This document shows positions 8,150-17,020 of a DNA stretch of 64,000 nucleotides, in pieces. Position numbers and translations under genes: made by a program. This DNA comes from Rhodobacteraceae bacterium M382 (lineage in GTDB: Bacteria; Pseudomonadota; Alphaproteobacteria; Rhodobacterales; Rhodobacteraceae): positions 2,610,501-2,674,500 of the forward strand of contig CP081098.1 in NCBI GenBank assembly GCA_025141015.1, read 5' to 3'. The notes under the pieces were generated by a model. The model was not told where the DNA came from and made no database searches. It saw only the letters and a program-made list of their open reading frames with translations. The first letter of the stretch is position 1, and every line of letters begins with the position of its first letter.

Positions 8150-9961
8150 GTGCGTCATGATTATTTCCAAAACACCCGCAGGATTCTGTCGGGAATCGCC
8201 CTGCTTTGCGGGGCTACTTTTGCGTCCGCAGAATCGACTCATGGCATAGCTATGTATGGTGACCCTGCGTTGCCACCGGATTTTGTGTCTCTCCCTTATG
8301 CCAACCCACAGGCCCCCAAGGGCGGCCGAGTCATCTTTGGCAACACAGGGGGCTTTGACAGTTTGAACCCGTTTGTCCAAAAAGGCACCGCCCCCTGGCA
8401 GATGCGGTTCTGGTCTTATGAAAGTTTGATGGGGCGATCCTGGGACGAACCTTTCACACTTTATGGCCTGTTGGCCGAATCGGTTGAGACGTCCGAGGAC
8501 CGATCCTGGGTGGAATTCACGCTGCGACCAGAGGCGCGATTCGCCGACGGCAGCCCCGTTACCATCGAAGATGTCTTGTGGTCTTATGAGATTCTGGGGA
8601 CCAGAGGCCACCTGCGATACCGCACGTTGTGGTCACAGATGGCCAGCATCGAACAGACCGGGCCCCGAACGGTTCGGATCACGTTCAAGGATGACAACCG
8701 CGAACTGGCCCTGATTGCCGGAATGCGACCCATTCTGAAAAAAGACCAATACGATGGCCGTGATTTCACCGACGCACCATTGGAGGCACCGGTGGGCAGC
8801 GGTCCCTACGTCATAGGTGATGTCGACCCTGGGCGTTTTATCGAATTCCGCCGGAACCCGGATTATTGGGGCAAAGATCTGCCCCTGCGGCGCGGGACTG
8901 CCAATTTTGATGAGATGCGCGTCGAATTTTATGGCGATCAGGCCGTAATGTTCGAAGCGTTCAAAGCAGGCGAATTGACCGCAATCCGGGAATTCAATGC
9001 CGATACCTGGGCTCGACAGTATGATTTTCCTTCGGTCGTTCGTGGGGATGTGGTCAAAACCGAAATCCCCCACGAACGCCCAACCGGCATGACCGGGATC
9101 GTGATGAATGCCCGACGCGTGCCCTTTGACGACTGGCGGGTGCGAGAAGCGTTGTTGCTGGCGTTCAACTTTGAATACATCAACGGCACGCTAACCGGCG
9201 GAACCCAACCGCGGATCACATCCTATTATGCCAACTCCTATCTCGGGCTGCGCCCCGGCCCGGCGACCGGAAAGGTGCGCGACCTTCTGGCTCCCTTTGC
9301 CGACTCCCTGCTGCCTGGCACGATTGACGGGTATACATTGCCCCAGGGTGATGACAGCGCCCGCAACCGGCGCGATCTGCGGGCCGCGGCCCGTTTGCTG
9401 AGCGAAGCCGGATGGCGTGTCGAGGACGGGCTCTTGCGCGATGATACCGGGCGGCCCATGCAGATGTCGTTGTTGTTGCGCCAGGGCGATACCGAAATGA
9501 AATCCGTGGCCGAACTCTATGCACGGGCGCTGGAACGGCTGGGCATCACGCTGGTTACGGAAACCGTGGACAACGCCCAATATGTGGCCCGCCAGAATAC
9601 CTATGACTTCGACCTCACCCGTTTTCGTCGGGATCTGTCGCTGTCCCCAGGCAATGAACAAAAACTGTATTGGGGCAAGGACGGCGTGACCCAACCCGGC
9701 ACCCGAAACCTGATGGGCGTCGACAACCCGGCCATCGAAGCGATGCTGGACACCATGCTGACGACGACGGAACCAGACACCTTTACCGCTGCGGTCCGCG
9801 CCTTGGACCGGGTCCTGACGGCCGGACGCTATGTGATTCCGATCTGGCAATTCGACAAGGGGCGGATTGCTCATGCCAAACAGTTGAAATACCCCGATAC
9901 CCTTCCACTTTATGGCGACCGCATCGGGTTCATGCCCGAGGTCTGGTGGTTCGAAGAGTGA
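8150..9961 (+). CDS. Extracellular solute-binding protein, family 5 (peptide-type ABC transporter)
   Basis: Periplasmic binding protein of 603 residues with an N-terminal signal peptide (hydrophobic IALLCGATFASAES, cleavage near residue 25). GIAMYGDPALPPDFVSLPYANPQAPKGG and SLNPFV resemble the YejA-like branch of family 5, which binds oligopeptides or related compounds. The later segments with FNFEYIN and IPIWQFDKGRIAH are also typical. The GTG at 8150 is used; AGCAGG lies about 12 bases upstream, so the ribosome site is weak. No permease or ATPase genes follow, so it is an orphan component or works with a transporter encoded elsewhere. Confidence 0.88.
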   Translation: MRHDYFQNTRRILSGIALLCGATFASAESTHGIAMYGDPALPPDFVSLPYANPQAPKGGRVIFGNTGGFDSLNPFVQKGTAPWQMRFWSYESLMGRSWDEPFTLYGLLAESVETSEDRSWVEFTLRPEARFADGSPVTIEDVLWSYEILGTRGHLRYRTLWSQMASIEQTGPRTVRITFKDDNRELALIAGMRPILKKDQYDGRDFTDAPLEAPVGSGPYVIGDVDPGRFIEFRRNPDYWGKDLPLRRGTANFDEMRVEFYGDQAVMFEAFKAGELTAIREFNADTWARQYDFPSVVRGDVVKTEIPHERPTGMTGIVMNARRVPFDDWRVREALLLAFNFEYINGTLTGGTQPRITSYYANSYLGLRPGPATGKVRDLLAPFADSLLPGTIDGYTLPQGDDSARNRRDLRAAARLLSEAGWRVEDGLLRDDTGRPMQMSLLLRQGDTEMKSVAELYARALERLGITLVTETVDNAQYVARQNTYDFDLTRFRRDLSLSPGNEQKLYWGKDGVTQPGTRNLMGVDNPAIEAMLDTMLTTTEPDTFTAAVRALDRVLTAGRYVIPIWQFDKGRIAHAKQLKYPDTLPLYGDRIGFMPEVWWFEE

Positions 9962-9975
9962 CCCGAGCACGCCCA

Positions 9976-9993
9976 AGGCCGTTCAAACGGCCT
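9976..9993 (+). other. Hairpin after solute-binding protein gene
   Basis: AGGCCGT (9976-9982) pairs perfectly with ACGGCCT (9987-9993), 15 bases after the stop codon. It has no following U run, so it is a weak terminator or an RNA-stabilising 3' hairpin. A second palindrome, CGCGGA-TT-TCCGCG, lies at 10090-10103 in the same 265-base gap before the desaturase gene; nothing else is seen there. Confidence 0.35.
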
Positions 9994-10226
9994 GACACAC
10001 CCGATTTGGACTCGCGCGCAAACGTCTTTTTCGCGATCCGGGGTCCAGGGTGGGTCACAGCGTCTTGGGTGCCAATGATGGCTGGGACGCGCGGATTTCC
10101 GCGTATCGGGACAGCCCCGGTCCCCATTTGCCACGAAAACACGACACATGCGCGCGCAGGTGCAGTATCCGCTTGCCATATGGGGCAGGTCGTATATCCG
10201 TGCGCGAGACAAGAAAAAGCAGGCGC

Positions 10227-11261
10227 ATGATTCAAAACCAAAAGCTCCCCGCAACGCACCAAGGTCCAGTTCCAGCTCGGGAGTGGGTTGCCACGCTTGC
10301 CCGTTACCGTGACCCAGACCCTGTACGCAGCGCTTTTGAGTTGAGCGTCAGCCTCATTCCCTTTGTGATCCTCTGGGCGTTGGCCTGGGTGTCGCTGTCC
10401 TACAGCTATTGGTTGGCCTTTGGCATTTCCGTGTTGAACGCCGCCTTTCTGCTGCGCCTGTTCGCCATCCAACATGATTGCGGCCACGGGTCGTTCTTTA
10501 AACAACGTGCGATCAGTGACTGGGTTGGGCGTGTTCTGGGGGTTCTGACCCTGACACCTTATGACGTCTGGCGGCGCACCCATTCGATCCACCACAGCGC
10601 AGCCGGAAATCTGGGCAAGCGCGGAATCGGCGACATTCACACCATGACGGTGGATGAATACCAGGCACTTTCGTCCTGGGATCGGTTCATGTACCGCCTG
10701 TATCGCAACCCGGTGGTGCTGTTCGGCTTTGGCCCCAGCTATCTGTTCCTGTTGCAAAACCGGATTCCATTGGGCCTGACCGGCCAGGTCCGCTATTGGA
10801 TCAGCGCCATGGGTACTAATATCGTCATAATCTCGGCACTGGCTCTGATTTGGTATTTCGGCGGTTTCATGGCTGTTGTCCTGATTTTCCTGCCCTCGAC
10901 GCTGATTGCCGCTACGGCTGGCATGTGGCTGTTCTATGTGCAGCACCAGTTCGAAAACACCTATTGGAACGAAGATGACAATTGGCAGCTGCATGACGCG
11001 GCGCTGCACGGCAGCTCGCATTATATCATGCCGCCGGTTCTGCAATGGTTCAGCGCCAATATCGGCATTCACCATGTGCACCACCTGTACAGCCGGATCC
11101 CGTTCTATCGCCTGACCGAAGTGTTGCGCGATCACAAGGACCTGGAAGAGGCCAACCGCATGACCATTCGCGAAAGCCTGAGCTGCGCAAGGCTGCACCT
11201 GTGGGACGACAAGACCAAACAGCTGTTGTCCTTTGCCCAGGTTCGGGCGATGTACGGGTGA
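10227..11261 (+). CDS. Membrane fatty acid desaturase
   Basis: Di-iron membrane desaturase of 344 residues that introduces a double bond into fatty acyl chains. The three histidine boxes are visible: HDCGH (about residue 82), HSIHH (about 118) and HHVHH (about 280), interleaved with hydrophobic helices such as FELSVSLIPFVILWALAWVSL. The ATG at 10227 begins MIQNQKLPA; upstream in-frame sequence lacks conserved features. The gene is monocistronic with its own terminator. Regiospecificity cannot be read from the sequence. Confidence 0.9.
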   Translation: MIQNQKLPATHQGPVPAREWVATLARYRDPDPVRSAFELSVSLIPFVILWALAWVSLSYSYWLAFGISVLNAAFLLRLFAIQHDCGHGSFFKQRAISDWVGRVLGVLTLTPYDVWRRTHSIHHSAAGNLGKRGIGDIHTMTVDEYQALSSWDRFMYRLYRNPVVLFGFGPSYLFLLQNRIPLGLTGQVRYWISAMGTNIVIISALALIWYFGGFMAVVLIFLPSTLIAATAGMWLFYVQHQFENTYWNEDDNWQLHDAALHGSSHYIMPPVLQWFSANIGIHHVHHLYSRIPFYRLTEVLRDHKDLEEANRMTIRESLSCARLHLWDDKTKQLLSFAQVRAMYG

Positions 11262-11289
11262 TCAAACCCACACTTTAGATGAAGCTACG

Positions 11290-11314
11290 ATGGGCCGTTT
11301 TACGGCCCATTTTT
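11290..11314 (+). terminator. Intrinsic terminator of desaturase gene
   Basis: Stem ATGGGCCG (11290-11297) with CGGCCCAT (11303-11310), loop of five bases, followed by a T run (11310-11314). It lies 28 bases after the desaturase stop and just before the convergent SDR gene. Confidence 0.85.
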
Positions 11315-11336
11315 GTTGGCCAAGGCCCGATCCCGA

Positions 11337-12140
11337 TCAAAGCCCCAAAGGCCGGTTCACCCCGCCGTCTACTGTAATGCATTGCCCGGTTATGTAACTG
11401 GCGACATCTGACAGAAGAAACGCGATTGTTTGCCCGACTTCCTCGTTGCGCCCAACCCGGCCAAGGGGCACCGTCCCGGCCCAATCTGGGTGAAATTCGG
11501 TTTTGGCACTTTCCATCAATCCCGGAGCAACCGTGTTAAACCGGATATTCTCTGGTCCATGGCGATCCGCCAACAGCTTGATGAACCCCTGGATGGCCAA
11601 ACGCGTTGGACCAAGCGGAAAGGGAACTCTCGGTTGCCCCGCTTCGATCCCGGAAATCGCCACAAAGGAACCACGCCCAGATACCTTGAGGTGGGGCAAC
11701 ACGGCTTTTGCGAGGCGCATTGGCGCAATGACCATCATTTCATAATCATCATGCCAGGCGGGCCATGGGATATCAAAGATCTCTCTCGTGTATTCCGGGT
11801 CATAGTTAAAGCTGTCACGAGTTGCAGGTGGCGCGGCCGGAACCTCATACCCTTTCATGACTTCGCTGTGGCGCCCCGCACCAAACACGGCCGCATCAAG
11901 CCGACCAAACGTGTCCAACGCTGTTGCGACGGCTCTATCGACATCGACGTCGTTCAGGACAGATCCGGCCACGCCCACCCCGCCGGTTTCCGCTGCGATG
12001 TCACCGCATCCACCGCGGGACATCAACACCAGATGGTACCCTTGTGCGGCAAGTGCCCGGGCGGTCGCCGACCCAAGCCCCCCGCTTGCGCCAGTAATAA
12101 TGGCTACAGGACGTTCATCGCCGCGACGGGTCATAGGCAT
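11337..12140 (-). CDS. Atypical short-chain dehydrogenase/reductase lacking catalytic Tyr and Lys
   Basis: SDR-fold protein of 267 residues with the cofactor loop TGASGGLG (residues 17-24), VAPGLMES and the C-terminal GQCITVDGG. The active-site region reads ISGIEAGQPRVPFPLGPTR: taking Ser163 as the catalytic Ser, the positions for Tyr (+13) and Lys (+17) are Leu176 and Arg180. The NNAG motif is replaced by VFGAG, and about 35 extra residues (about 96-130) precede the active site. It may bind NAD(P) with altered chemistry or a non-enzymatic role. Substrate unknown. No clear operon partner; the XRE regulator gene lies 224 bases upstream on the same strand. Confidence 0.75.
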   Translation of the reverse strand: MPMTRRGDERPVAIITGASGGLGSATARALAAQGYHLVLMSRGGCGDIAAETGGVGVAGSVLNDVDVDRAVATALDTFGRLDAAVFGAGRHSEVMKGYEVPAAPPATRDSFNYDPEYTREIFDIPWPAWHDDYEMMVIAPMRLAKAVLPHLKVSGRGSFVAISGIEAGQPRVPFPLGPTRLAIQGFIKLLADRHGPENIRFNTVAPGLMESAKTEFHPDWAGTVPLGRVGRNEEVGQTIAFLLSDVASYITGQCITVDGGVNRPLGL

Positions 12141-12157
12141 ACCTCAAATACTGGACT

Positions 12158-12172
12158 AACAAAGATCTTGTT
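12158..12172. promoter_or_regulatory. Short dyad upstream of SDR gene
   Basis: AACAA-AGATC-TTGTT, a perfect five-base dyad 18 bases before the SDR start codon. Its position fits an operator, but nothing identifies the binding protein. The remaining part of the 224-base gap (12173-12364) holds no recognised feature. Confidence 0.25.
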
Positions 12173-12364
12173 GGCCGAGCCTAGCAGCATTTGAGCCTTG
12201 TTTCGCGGAATTCTCGATAACTTCCAAACTTTCACACGGACAGACGCCCCCGCCCACCTGTTCAAACCACACAGTCACGCGGGCCTTGAACAGGGAGACC
12301 GTTCGGAACAGGTCATTCGGATGACCCCCAATCGCCCCAGGTCATCGTGTCGGGGATCTTTGCC

Positions 12365-12988
12365 TCAGGCCAGCGAAGTCACCCACAGGATCGTGGCGTC
12401 TTCGTCGCTGACCGAGATCACATTGTGCCCCATGGCCGCATCGTAATAGGCACTGTCGCCGCGGCGCATGTCGATGGGTTCATAGAATTCTGTATACAGC
12501 TTGACCACCCCGGTCAGCACATACATGAATTCTTCGCCGTCATGGCGCACCCACCCTTCGAATTCTTCCATGTCACGGGCCCGCACACGGGCACGATAAG
12601 GCAGCATCTGTTTCTTGGACAGCGCGTCGGCCAGTAATTCATGTTCATAGGTCGCAGTGGCATGGGCCGCGCCCTGCCCCGATTTGGTAACCGACAGACG
12701 TCCGTTGACCTGACCACGCTGGGGCGGAGTGAAAAGTTGCGGGACCGAAATCCCCAATCCTTCGGCCAGCTTTTTGAGCGCATCATAAGTCGGCGACATC
12801 TGACCGTTTTCGATCTTGGACAGGGTTGAACGCGCCAGTCCCGCCTTGTTGGCAGCCTGTTCCAGCGTCCAGTCGCGCGCCTTGCGCAATTCGCGTACAC
12901 GCACCCCCAGATCCAGAGGTTCAGCGTGTTCATCCTCGCCCGAACTGCGGGCGATGCGGATCAGGGATTTGGGGTCTTTTGACGTCAT
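12365..12988 (-). CDS. XRE-family regulator with C-terminal cupin domain
   Basis: Transcription regulator of 207 residues. An N-terminal helix-turn-helix (VRELRKARDWTLEQAANKAGLARSTLSKIENG, about 29-60) is followed by a linker and a cupin-2 sensor domain (EFMYVLTGVVKLYTE through RRGDSAYYDAAMGHNVIS). This architecture, as in PuuR-like proteins, binds small ligands and usually represses adjacent genes. It is divergent from the acyl-CoA ligase operon with 64 bases between start codons, so that operon is the likely target. Ligand unknown. Confidence 0.85.
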   Translation of the reverse strand: MTSKDPKSLIRIARSSGEDEHAEPLDLGVRVRELRKARDWTLEQAANKAGLARSTLSKIENGQMSPTYDALKKLAEGLGISVPQLFTPPQRGQVNGRLSVTKSGQGAAHATATYEHELLADALSKKQMLPYRARVRARDMEEFEGWVRHDGEEFMYVLTGVVKLYTEFYEPIDMRRGDSAYYDAAMGHNVISVSDEDATILWVTSLA

Positions 12989-13052
12989 GATCGTTCTATA
13001 CGCACGACGCGAGCCGCTTGCAACGCATCGCGTGTCGGGCTAGCCAACCGAT

Positions 13053-14561
13053 ATGCTTTCTATTTTTGATCAGGGGCCACCCGCGCCCTGCCCTGACCCA
13101 TTCAACCTGACCGCTCATGTCCTGCGTCATGCACAGGACCAGCCGGACAAGATCGCCCTGTCGCTGGTTGGCCCGACCGGGGCCGAGAACTGGAGTTATT
13201 CTGACCTGGAAGCTGCGGTGCGTGGCACGGGGACCGGGTTGCTGAATGCCGGGCTGGCGGCTGGCGACATCATTCTGATGCGGCTGGGCAATACGGTGGA
13301 GTTTCCGATTGCCTATCTGGGAGCGATCGCCGCCGGGTTGGTCCCGGTTCCGACCTCCTCCCAGCTGACCGAATCGGAAACAGCCAAGATAATCGCGGAT
13401 CTGTCTCCGGCCGCGGTGCTGCGGGACCCGCAGGTCGCCTGTGCGGATCACGCCAATCAGATTGGCATCAAAACGCTGGATTCAATGCGGGCCCTGCCTG
13501 CCTGTGCCTATGATCTGGGGGATCCGGAACGGTTGGCCTATATCGTCTATACATCCGGCACCAGCGGCAAACCCCGCGCAGTGGCGCACGCCCATCGGGC
13601 GATCTGGGCGCGGCAGATGATGGTGGATGGTTGGTACGGGCTGCGCAGCACAGACCGGCTGCTGCATGCGGGCGCGTTCAATTGGACGTATACATTGGGG
13701 ACCGGGTTGATGGATCCATGGACCATTGGGGCCACCGCCCTGATCCCGCAACCGGGCACTGACCCGTCCGCGCTGGGGTGGTTGCTGGCGCATCACAAGG
13801 CAACGATTTTTGCTGCTGCGCCCGGAGTTTACCGCAAGATCTTGCAGTCGGACGATGCGATGGAGCTGCCCGATCTGCGTCACGGTTTATGTGCCGGCGA
13901 AAAGCTGTCACCGCTGTTGCACAAAACCTGGAAAGATCGCTCAGGTACCGACCTGTTTGAGGCCTTTGGCATGTCGGAATGCTCGACCTTTGTCTCGTCC
14001 TGCCCGGATCACCCCGCCCGCGGCGAGGCACTGGGACGTCCACAAGTGGGGCGCAGGGTTGCCATTGTCGGACCTGATGGTCCCGTGCCACAAGGAACCG
14101 AAGGCACAATCGCCATCCACCGCTCCGATCCTGGGCTGATGCTGGGCTATTTGAACGCGCCCGAAGACACCAAGGCCCGATTTCAGGGCGATTGGTTCCT
14201 GACCGGCGACCAGGGTGCCATGGCGGTGGACGGTCAGATCACTTATTTGGGCCGCGCAGATGACATGATGAACGCAGGCGGGTATCGCGTCTCTCCCGTC
14301 GAAGTCGAAACCGCATTGACCGCCCATCCCGGTATCACCCAGGTCGGTGCTGCCGCGGTCGAGGTGAAACCCGACACCTATATCATCGCAGCCTTTTATA
14401 CCGGTCCCAAAGAGTTGACCGCTCAGGACCTGCAAAGCTTTGCCTCGGACCGCCTGGCCCGTTACAAACAGCCGCGCGCCTACATATATATGGATGCGCT
14501 GCCCACCGGGGCGAACAACAAACTGCTGCGCCGCGCCCTGCCTGCCTATTTCAAAGGATGA
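13053..14561 (+). CDS. Acyl-CoA synthetase / AMP-dependent ligase
   Basis: ANL-superfamily enzyme of 502 residues that activates a carboxylic acid through an acyl-adenylate and transfers it to CoA. The P-loop-like motif YTSGTSGKPRAVAHAH lies at about residues 167-182, the A5-type segment EAFGMSECSTF near 303-313, and the GDQGAMAVDGQITYLGRADDMMNAGGYRVSP hinge region near 388-418. Closest in style to benzoate/aryl-CoA ligases, but the substrate is not certain. First gene of an operon with a DsbA-like enzyme and a channel; divergently placed XRE-cupin regulator. Confidence 0.85.
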   Translation: MLSIFDQGPPAPCPDPFNLTAHVLRHAQDQPDKIALSLVGPTGAENWSYSDLEAAVRGTGTGLLNAGLAAGDIILMRLGNTVEFPIAYLGAIAAGLVPVPTSSQLTESETAKIIADLSPAAVLRDPQVACADHANQIGIKTLDSMRALPACAYDLGDPERLAYIVYTSGTSGKPRAVAHAHRAIWARQMMVDGWYGLRSTDRLLHAGAFNWTYTLGTGLMDPWTIGATALIPQPGTDPSALGWLLAHHKATIFAAAPGVYRKILQSDDAMELPDLRHGLCAGEKLSPLLHKTWKDRSGTDLFEAFGMSECSTFVSSCPDHPARGEALGRPQVGRRVAIVGPDGPVPQGTEGTIAIHRSDPGLMLGYLNAPEDTKARFQGDWFLTGDQGAMAVDGQITYLGRADDMMNAGGYRVSPVEVETALTAHPGITQVGAAAVEVKPDTYIIAAFYTGPKELTAQDLQSFASDRLARYKQPRAYIYMDALPTGANNKLLRRALPAYFKG

Positions 14562-14567
14562 CCCCCC

Positions 14568-15218
14568 ATGACCGTCAAGCTCGACATCCTGTCCGACCCG
14601 ATCTGTCCCTGGTGCTATATCGGCAAGACCCATCTGGACGCCGCGTTGACCCAGGTGCCCGACCACCCATTTGTAATTGAATGGCATCCGTTTCAGCTGA
14701 ACCCGGACATGCCCTCGGGCGGTATGGACCGGCGCGCTTATCTCGAAGGGAAGTTCGGCGGCAAGGAAGGCGCTGTTCGCGCCTATGCCCCGGTCGTTGA
14801 AAACGCCGAAAAGGCCGGGTTGAACATCGACTTTGAAGCGATGAAGCGCACGCCCAACACATTGGACGCGCATCGGCTGATCCATTGGGCCGGAATCGAA
14901 GGCAAACAGACGGAAATCGTCGACGCCCTGTTCAAGGCCTATTTCGAAGACGGTCGCGATATCGGGGATCATGACGTGCTGGCGGATCTTGCGGATAATG
15001 TCGGCATGGACGCATCGGTTGTGCGCAAACTGCTGCAATCGGACAGCGACACCCAAAGCATCCGCGACCGTGACGCCCACAGCCGCAAGATGGGGGTGAA
15101 TTCGGTTCCGACCTATATCGTCGCCAACAAACACGCGGTTCCGGGATCACAGCCGCCCGAATTATGGGTCAAGGTGATTGGCGACATCATGGAGCAACTG
15201 GACGGGGATGACAGTTGA
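14568..15218 (+). CDS. DsbA-family oxidoreductase (FrnE/HCCA isomerase-like)
   Basis: Cytoplasmic thioredoxin-fold protein of 216 residues with the active site SDPICPWCYIGK (CPWC at about residues 13-16) and the C-terminal GVNSVPTYIVANKHAVPGSQPPE containing the cis-Pro. No signal peptide is seen. This subgroup includes FrnE and 2-hydroxychromene-2-carboxylate isomerase-like proteins. The ATG lies seven bases after the ligase stop, and its own stop overlaps the TTG start of the next gene, indicating one operon. A glutathione-dependent or disulfide role is inferred. Confidence 0.87.
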   Translation: MTVKLDILSDPICPWCYIGKTHLDAALTQVPDHPFVIEWHPFQLNPDMPSGGMDRRAYLEGKFGGKEGAVRAYAPVVENAEKAGLNIDFEAMKRTPNTLDAHRLIHWAGIEGKQTEIVDALFKAYFEDGRDIGDHDVLADLADNVGMDASVVRKLLQSDSDTQSIRDRDAHSRKMGVNSVPTYIVANKHAVPGSQPPELWVKVIGDIMEQLDGDDS

Positions 15219-15577
15219 AGCAATTCAAGCTTTCTACCATTCTACTCAGCCTGATAGCAGTGGTGCTGTCAGGCACGATCTTCTTTCGTCTCGTTGAAGG
15301 TTGGACCTGGCTGGACAGCTACTTTTTTACCGTGATCACCATTTCCACCGTCGGGTATGGCGAATTGGTTCCGGCCACAGCATTGGGCAAGATCGGGACG
15401 ACGTTTCTGATCTTTGGCGGGCTGGGCGTTTTTGCAGTTGCAATACGCGAATTTGCCAACTTTCACATGCAAAAACGCGAAGAACACACCGAATGGCTGG
15501 TTGGCCACCTTGGCCACCGCAAGGCTGACCAAGACCCCCCGGCCGCCAATGAAGACGAACAACCCGATCCACATTGA
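15215..15577 (+). CDS. Small two-helix potassium channel-like protein
   Basis: Protein of 120 residues with two membrane helices flanking a pore loop whose filter reads TISTVGYGEL (TVGYG is the potassium selectivity filter), matching the Ion_trans_2 architecture. Helix one is LSTILLSLIAVVLSGTIFF and helix two GKIGTTFLIFGGLGVFAVAI; the C-terminal tail is short and hydrophilic, with no RCK domain. A tetramer would be needed for function. Start is TTG at 15215, overlapping the previous stop (TTGA). Translational coupling to a DsbA-like enzyme is unusual. Confidence 0.85.
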   Translation: MKQFKLSTILLSLIAVVLSGTIFFRLVEGWTWLDSYFFTVITISTVGYGELVPATALGKIGTTFLIFGGLGVFAVAIREFANFHMQKREEHTEWLVGHLGHRKADQDPPAANEDEQPDPH

Positions 15578-15753
15578 ACCATAAAATGTGACCCAAGGTC
15601 TTTTACATGTGCACAGTTATCTGTGCATCGGCGAACTGGAAACTGCCCAAAAAACATGATACCGCTGCCCCAGCGTGACCGGAGATTTCACTCCTTGCCC
15701 ACCCCGGCTTATCTGGGGCCAGCCCGCGCTTTCGAAACAGATTGGAGCGGTCC

Positions 15754-16962
15754 ATGAGCCACCGAATGCATCGGGCGGAATTTGTTGCGTTGATCGCGAT
15801 GATGTTTGCCACCATCGCTTTTTCCATAGACTCGATGTTACCGGCCCTGCCCGAAATCGGTGGGGAACTCAGCCCCGATGACCTGAACCGGGCCCAATTG
15901 ATCCTGACCTCATTTGTGTTGGGCATGGGGGTCGGTACGTTTTTTACCGGGCCTCTGTCTGACAGTTTCGGGCGCAAACCAGTGATCTATGGGGGGGCGG
16001 CATTGTATATCCTGGCCAGCTTTGTGGCCTGGACCAGTTCGTCGCTCGAAGTGGTACTGGCCGCAAGGATTGCCCAGGGTCTGGGTGCCGCGGGTCCGCG
16101 TGTTGTGGCAATGGCGGTTGTGCGTGACCTGTTTTCAGGGCGCGAAATGGCGCGGATCGTGTCTATTGCTATGATGATCTTTACCCTCGTTCCTGCGGTG
16201 GCACCATTGTTGGGCGCAGGCATTATAGCCATAACAGGATGGCGCGGCATCTTTCTTGCCTTCATCCTGTTCTCGATGATTTCGGTGTTCTGGTTGGGTC
16301 TGCGTCTGCCTGAATCCCTTCCGCGCGAAAACCGCCGTCCGTTCCGGGGACCGCTGCTGGTCAAGGCCGTCGGAGAAATGTTTGCCCACCCCAGTGTCCG
16401 CCTGTCGATCCTGGTCCAAAGCCTGTGTTTGGGAACGCTGTTCACCATGCTCACCATGGTGCAGCCCGTCTATGACGTGGTTTATGACCGGGCCGACAGC
16501 TTTCCCATCTGGTTTGGTGGGGTTGCCATTGTGTCCGGCTCGGCAAGTCTGTTGAACGCCGCGCTGGTGGTGCGATTGGGGATGCGCCGGATGGTCACCT
16601 GGACCTTGGGTGTTCAGATCCTGCTGAGCGGTGTGATGCTTGTTGCCGGGGGCATGGACCTGTCCCAGGACGCGGGCTTTGGTTTGTTTGTGTTCTGGCA
16701 GACCAGCATCTTTTTCATGGCCGGCACCACGCTGGGCAACCTCAATGCCATGGCGATGGAGCCGATGGGCCATATCGCGGGCATGGCGGCTTCGGTCATT
16801 GGTGCGATTTCGACCGTGATCGCTGCCGCAATCGCGGCCCCCATTGGTCAGATGTTCAATGGATCCCTGTTCCCGCTGACGGCTGGGATCCTGGTCATGT
16901 GCATCCTTGCCTATGGATTGATGCTGTACATGGGGCGCGTGGAGAACCGTCTGCCTGCCTGA
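15754..16962 (+). CDS. MFS transporter, Bcr/CflA-type drug exporter
   Basis: Major facilitator superfamily protein of 402 residues with about 12 hydrophobic segments. Motif A appears as GPLSDSFGRKPVIYGG (about 72-87), and the DSMLPALPEIG sequence in the first periplasmic loop is typical of the Bcr/CflA multidrug group. ATG at 15754 is preferred to the TTG twelve bases upstream, because MSHRMHRAEFVALIAMM begins the first helix at the usual distance. It stands alone; substrate unknown. Confidence 0.87.
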   Translation: MSHRMHRAEFVALIAMMFATIAFSIDSMLPALPEIGGELSPDDLNRAQLILTSFVLGMGVGTFFTGPLSDSFGRKPVIYGGAALYILASFVAWTSSSLEVVLAARIAQGLGAAGPRVVAMAVVRDLFSGREMARIVSIAMMIFTLVPAVAPLLGAGIIAITGWRGIFLAFILFSMISVFWLGLRLPESLPRENRRPFRGPLLVKAVGEMFAHPSVRLSILVQSLCLGTLFTMLTMVQPVYDVVYDRADSFPIWFGGVAIVSGSASLLNAALVVRLGMRRMVTWTLGVQILLSGVMLVAGGMDLSQDAGFGLFVFWQTSIFFMAGTTLGNLNAMAMEPMGHIAGMAASVIGAISTVIAAAIAAPIGQMFNGSLFPLTAGILVMCILAYGLMLYMGRVENRLPA

Positions 16963-17020
16963 CCCCTATCAAAAATGCGGCTGATCCCTTATTCTTTCGG
17001 CCATTGTGGGGGAAATAGAT

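Noticed and set aside
9930-11198. 422-codon minus-strand frame
   Set aside because: Antisense to the desaturase gene with intact histidine boxes.
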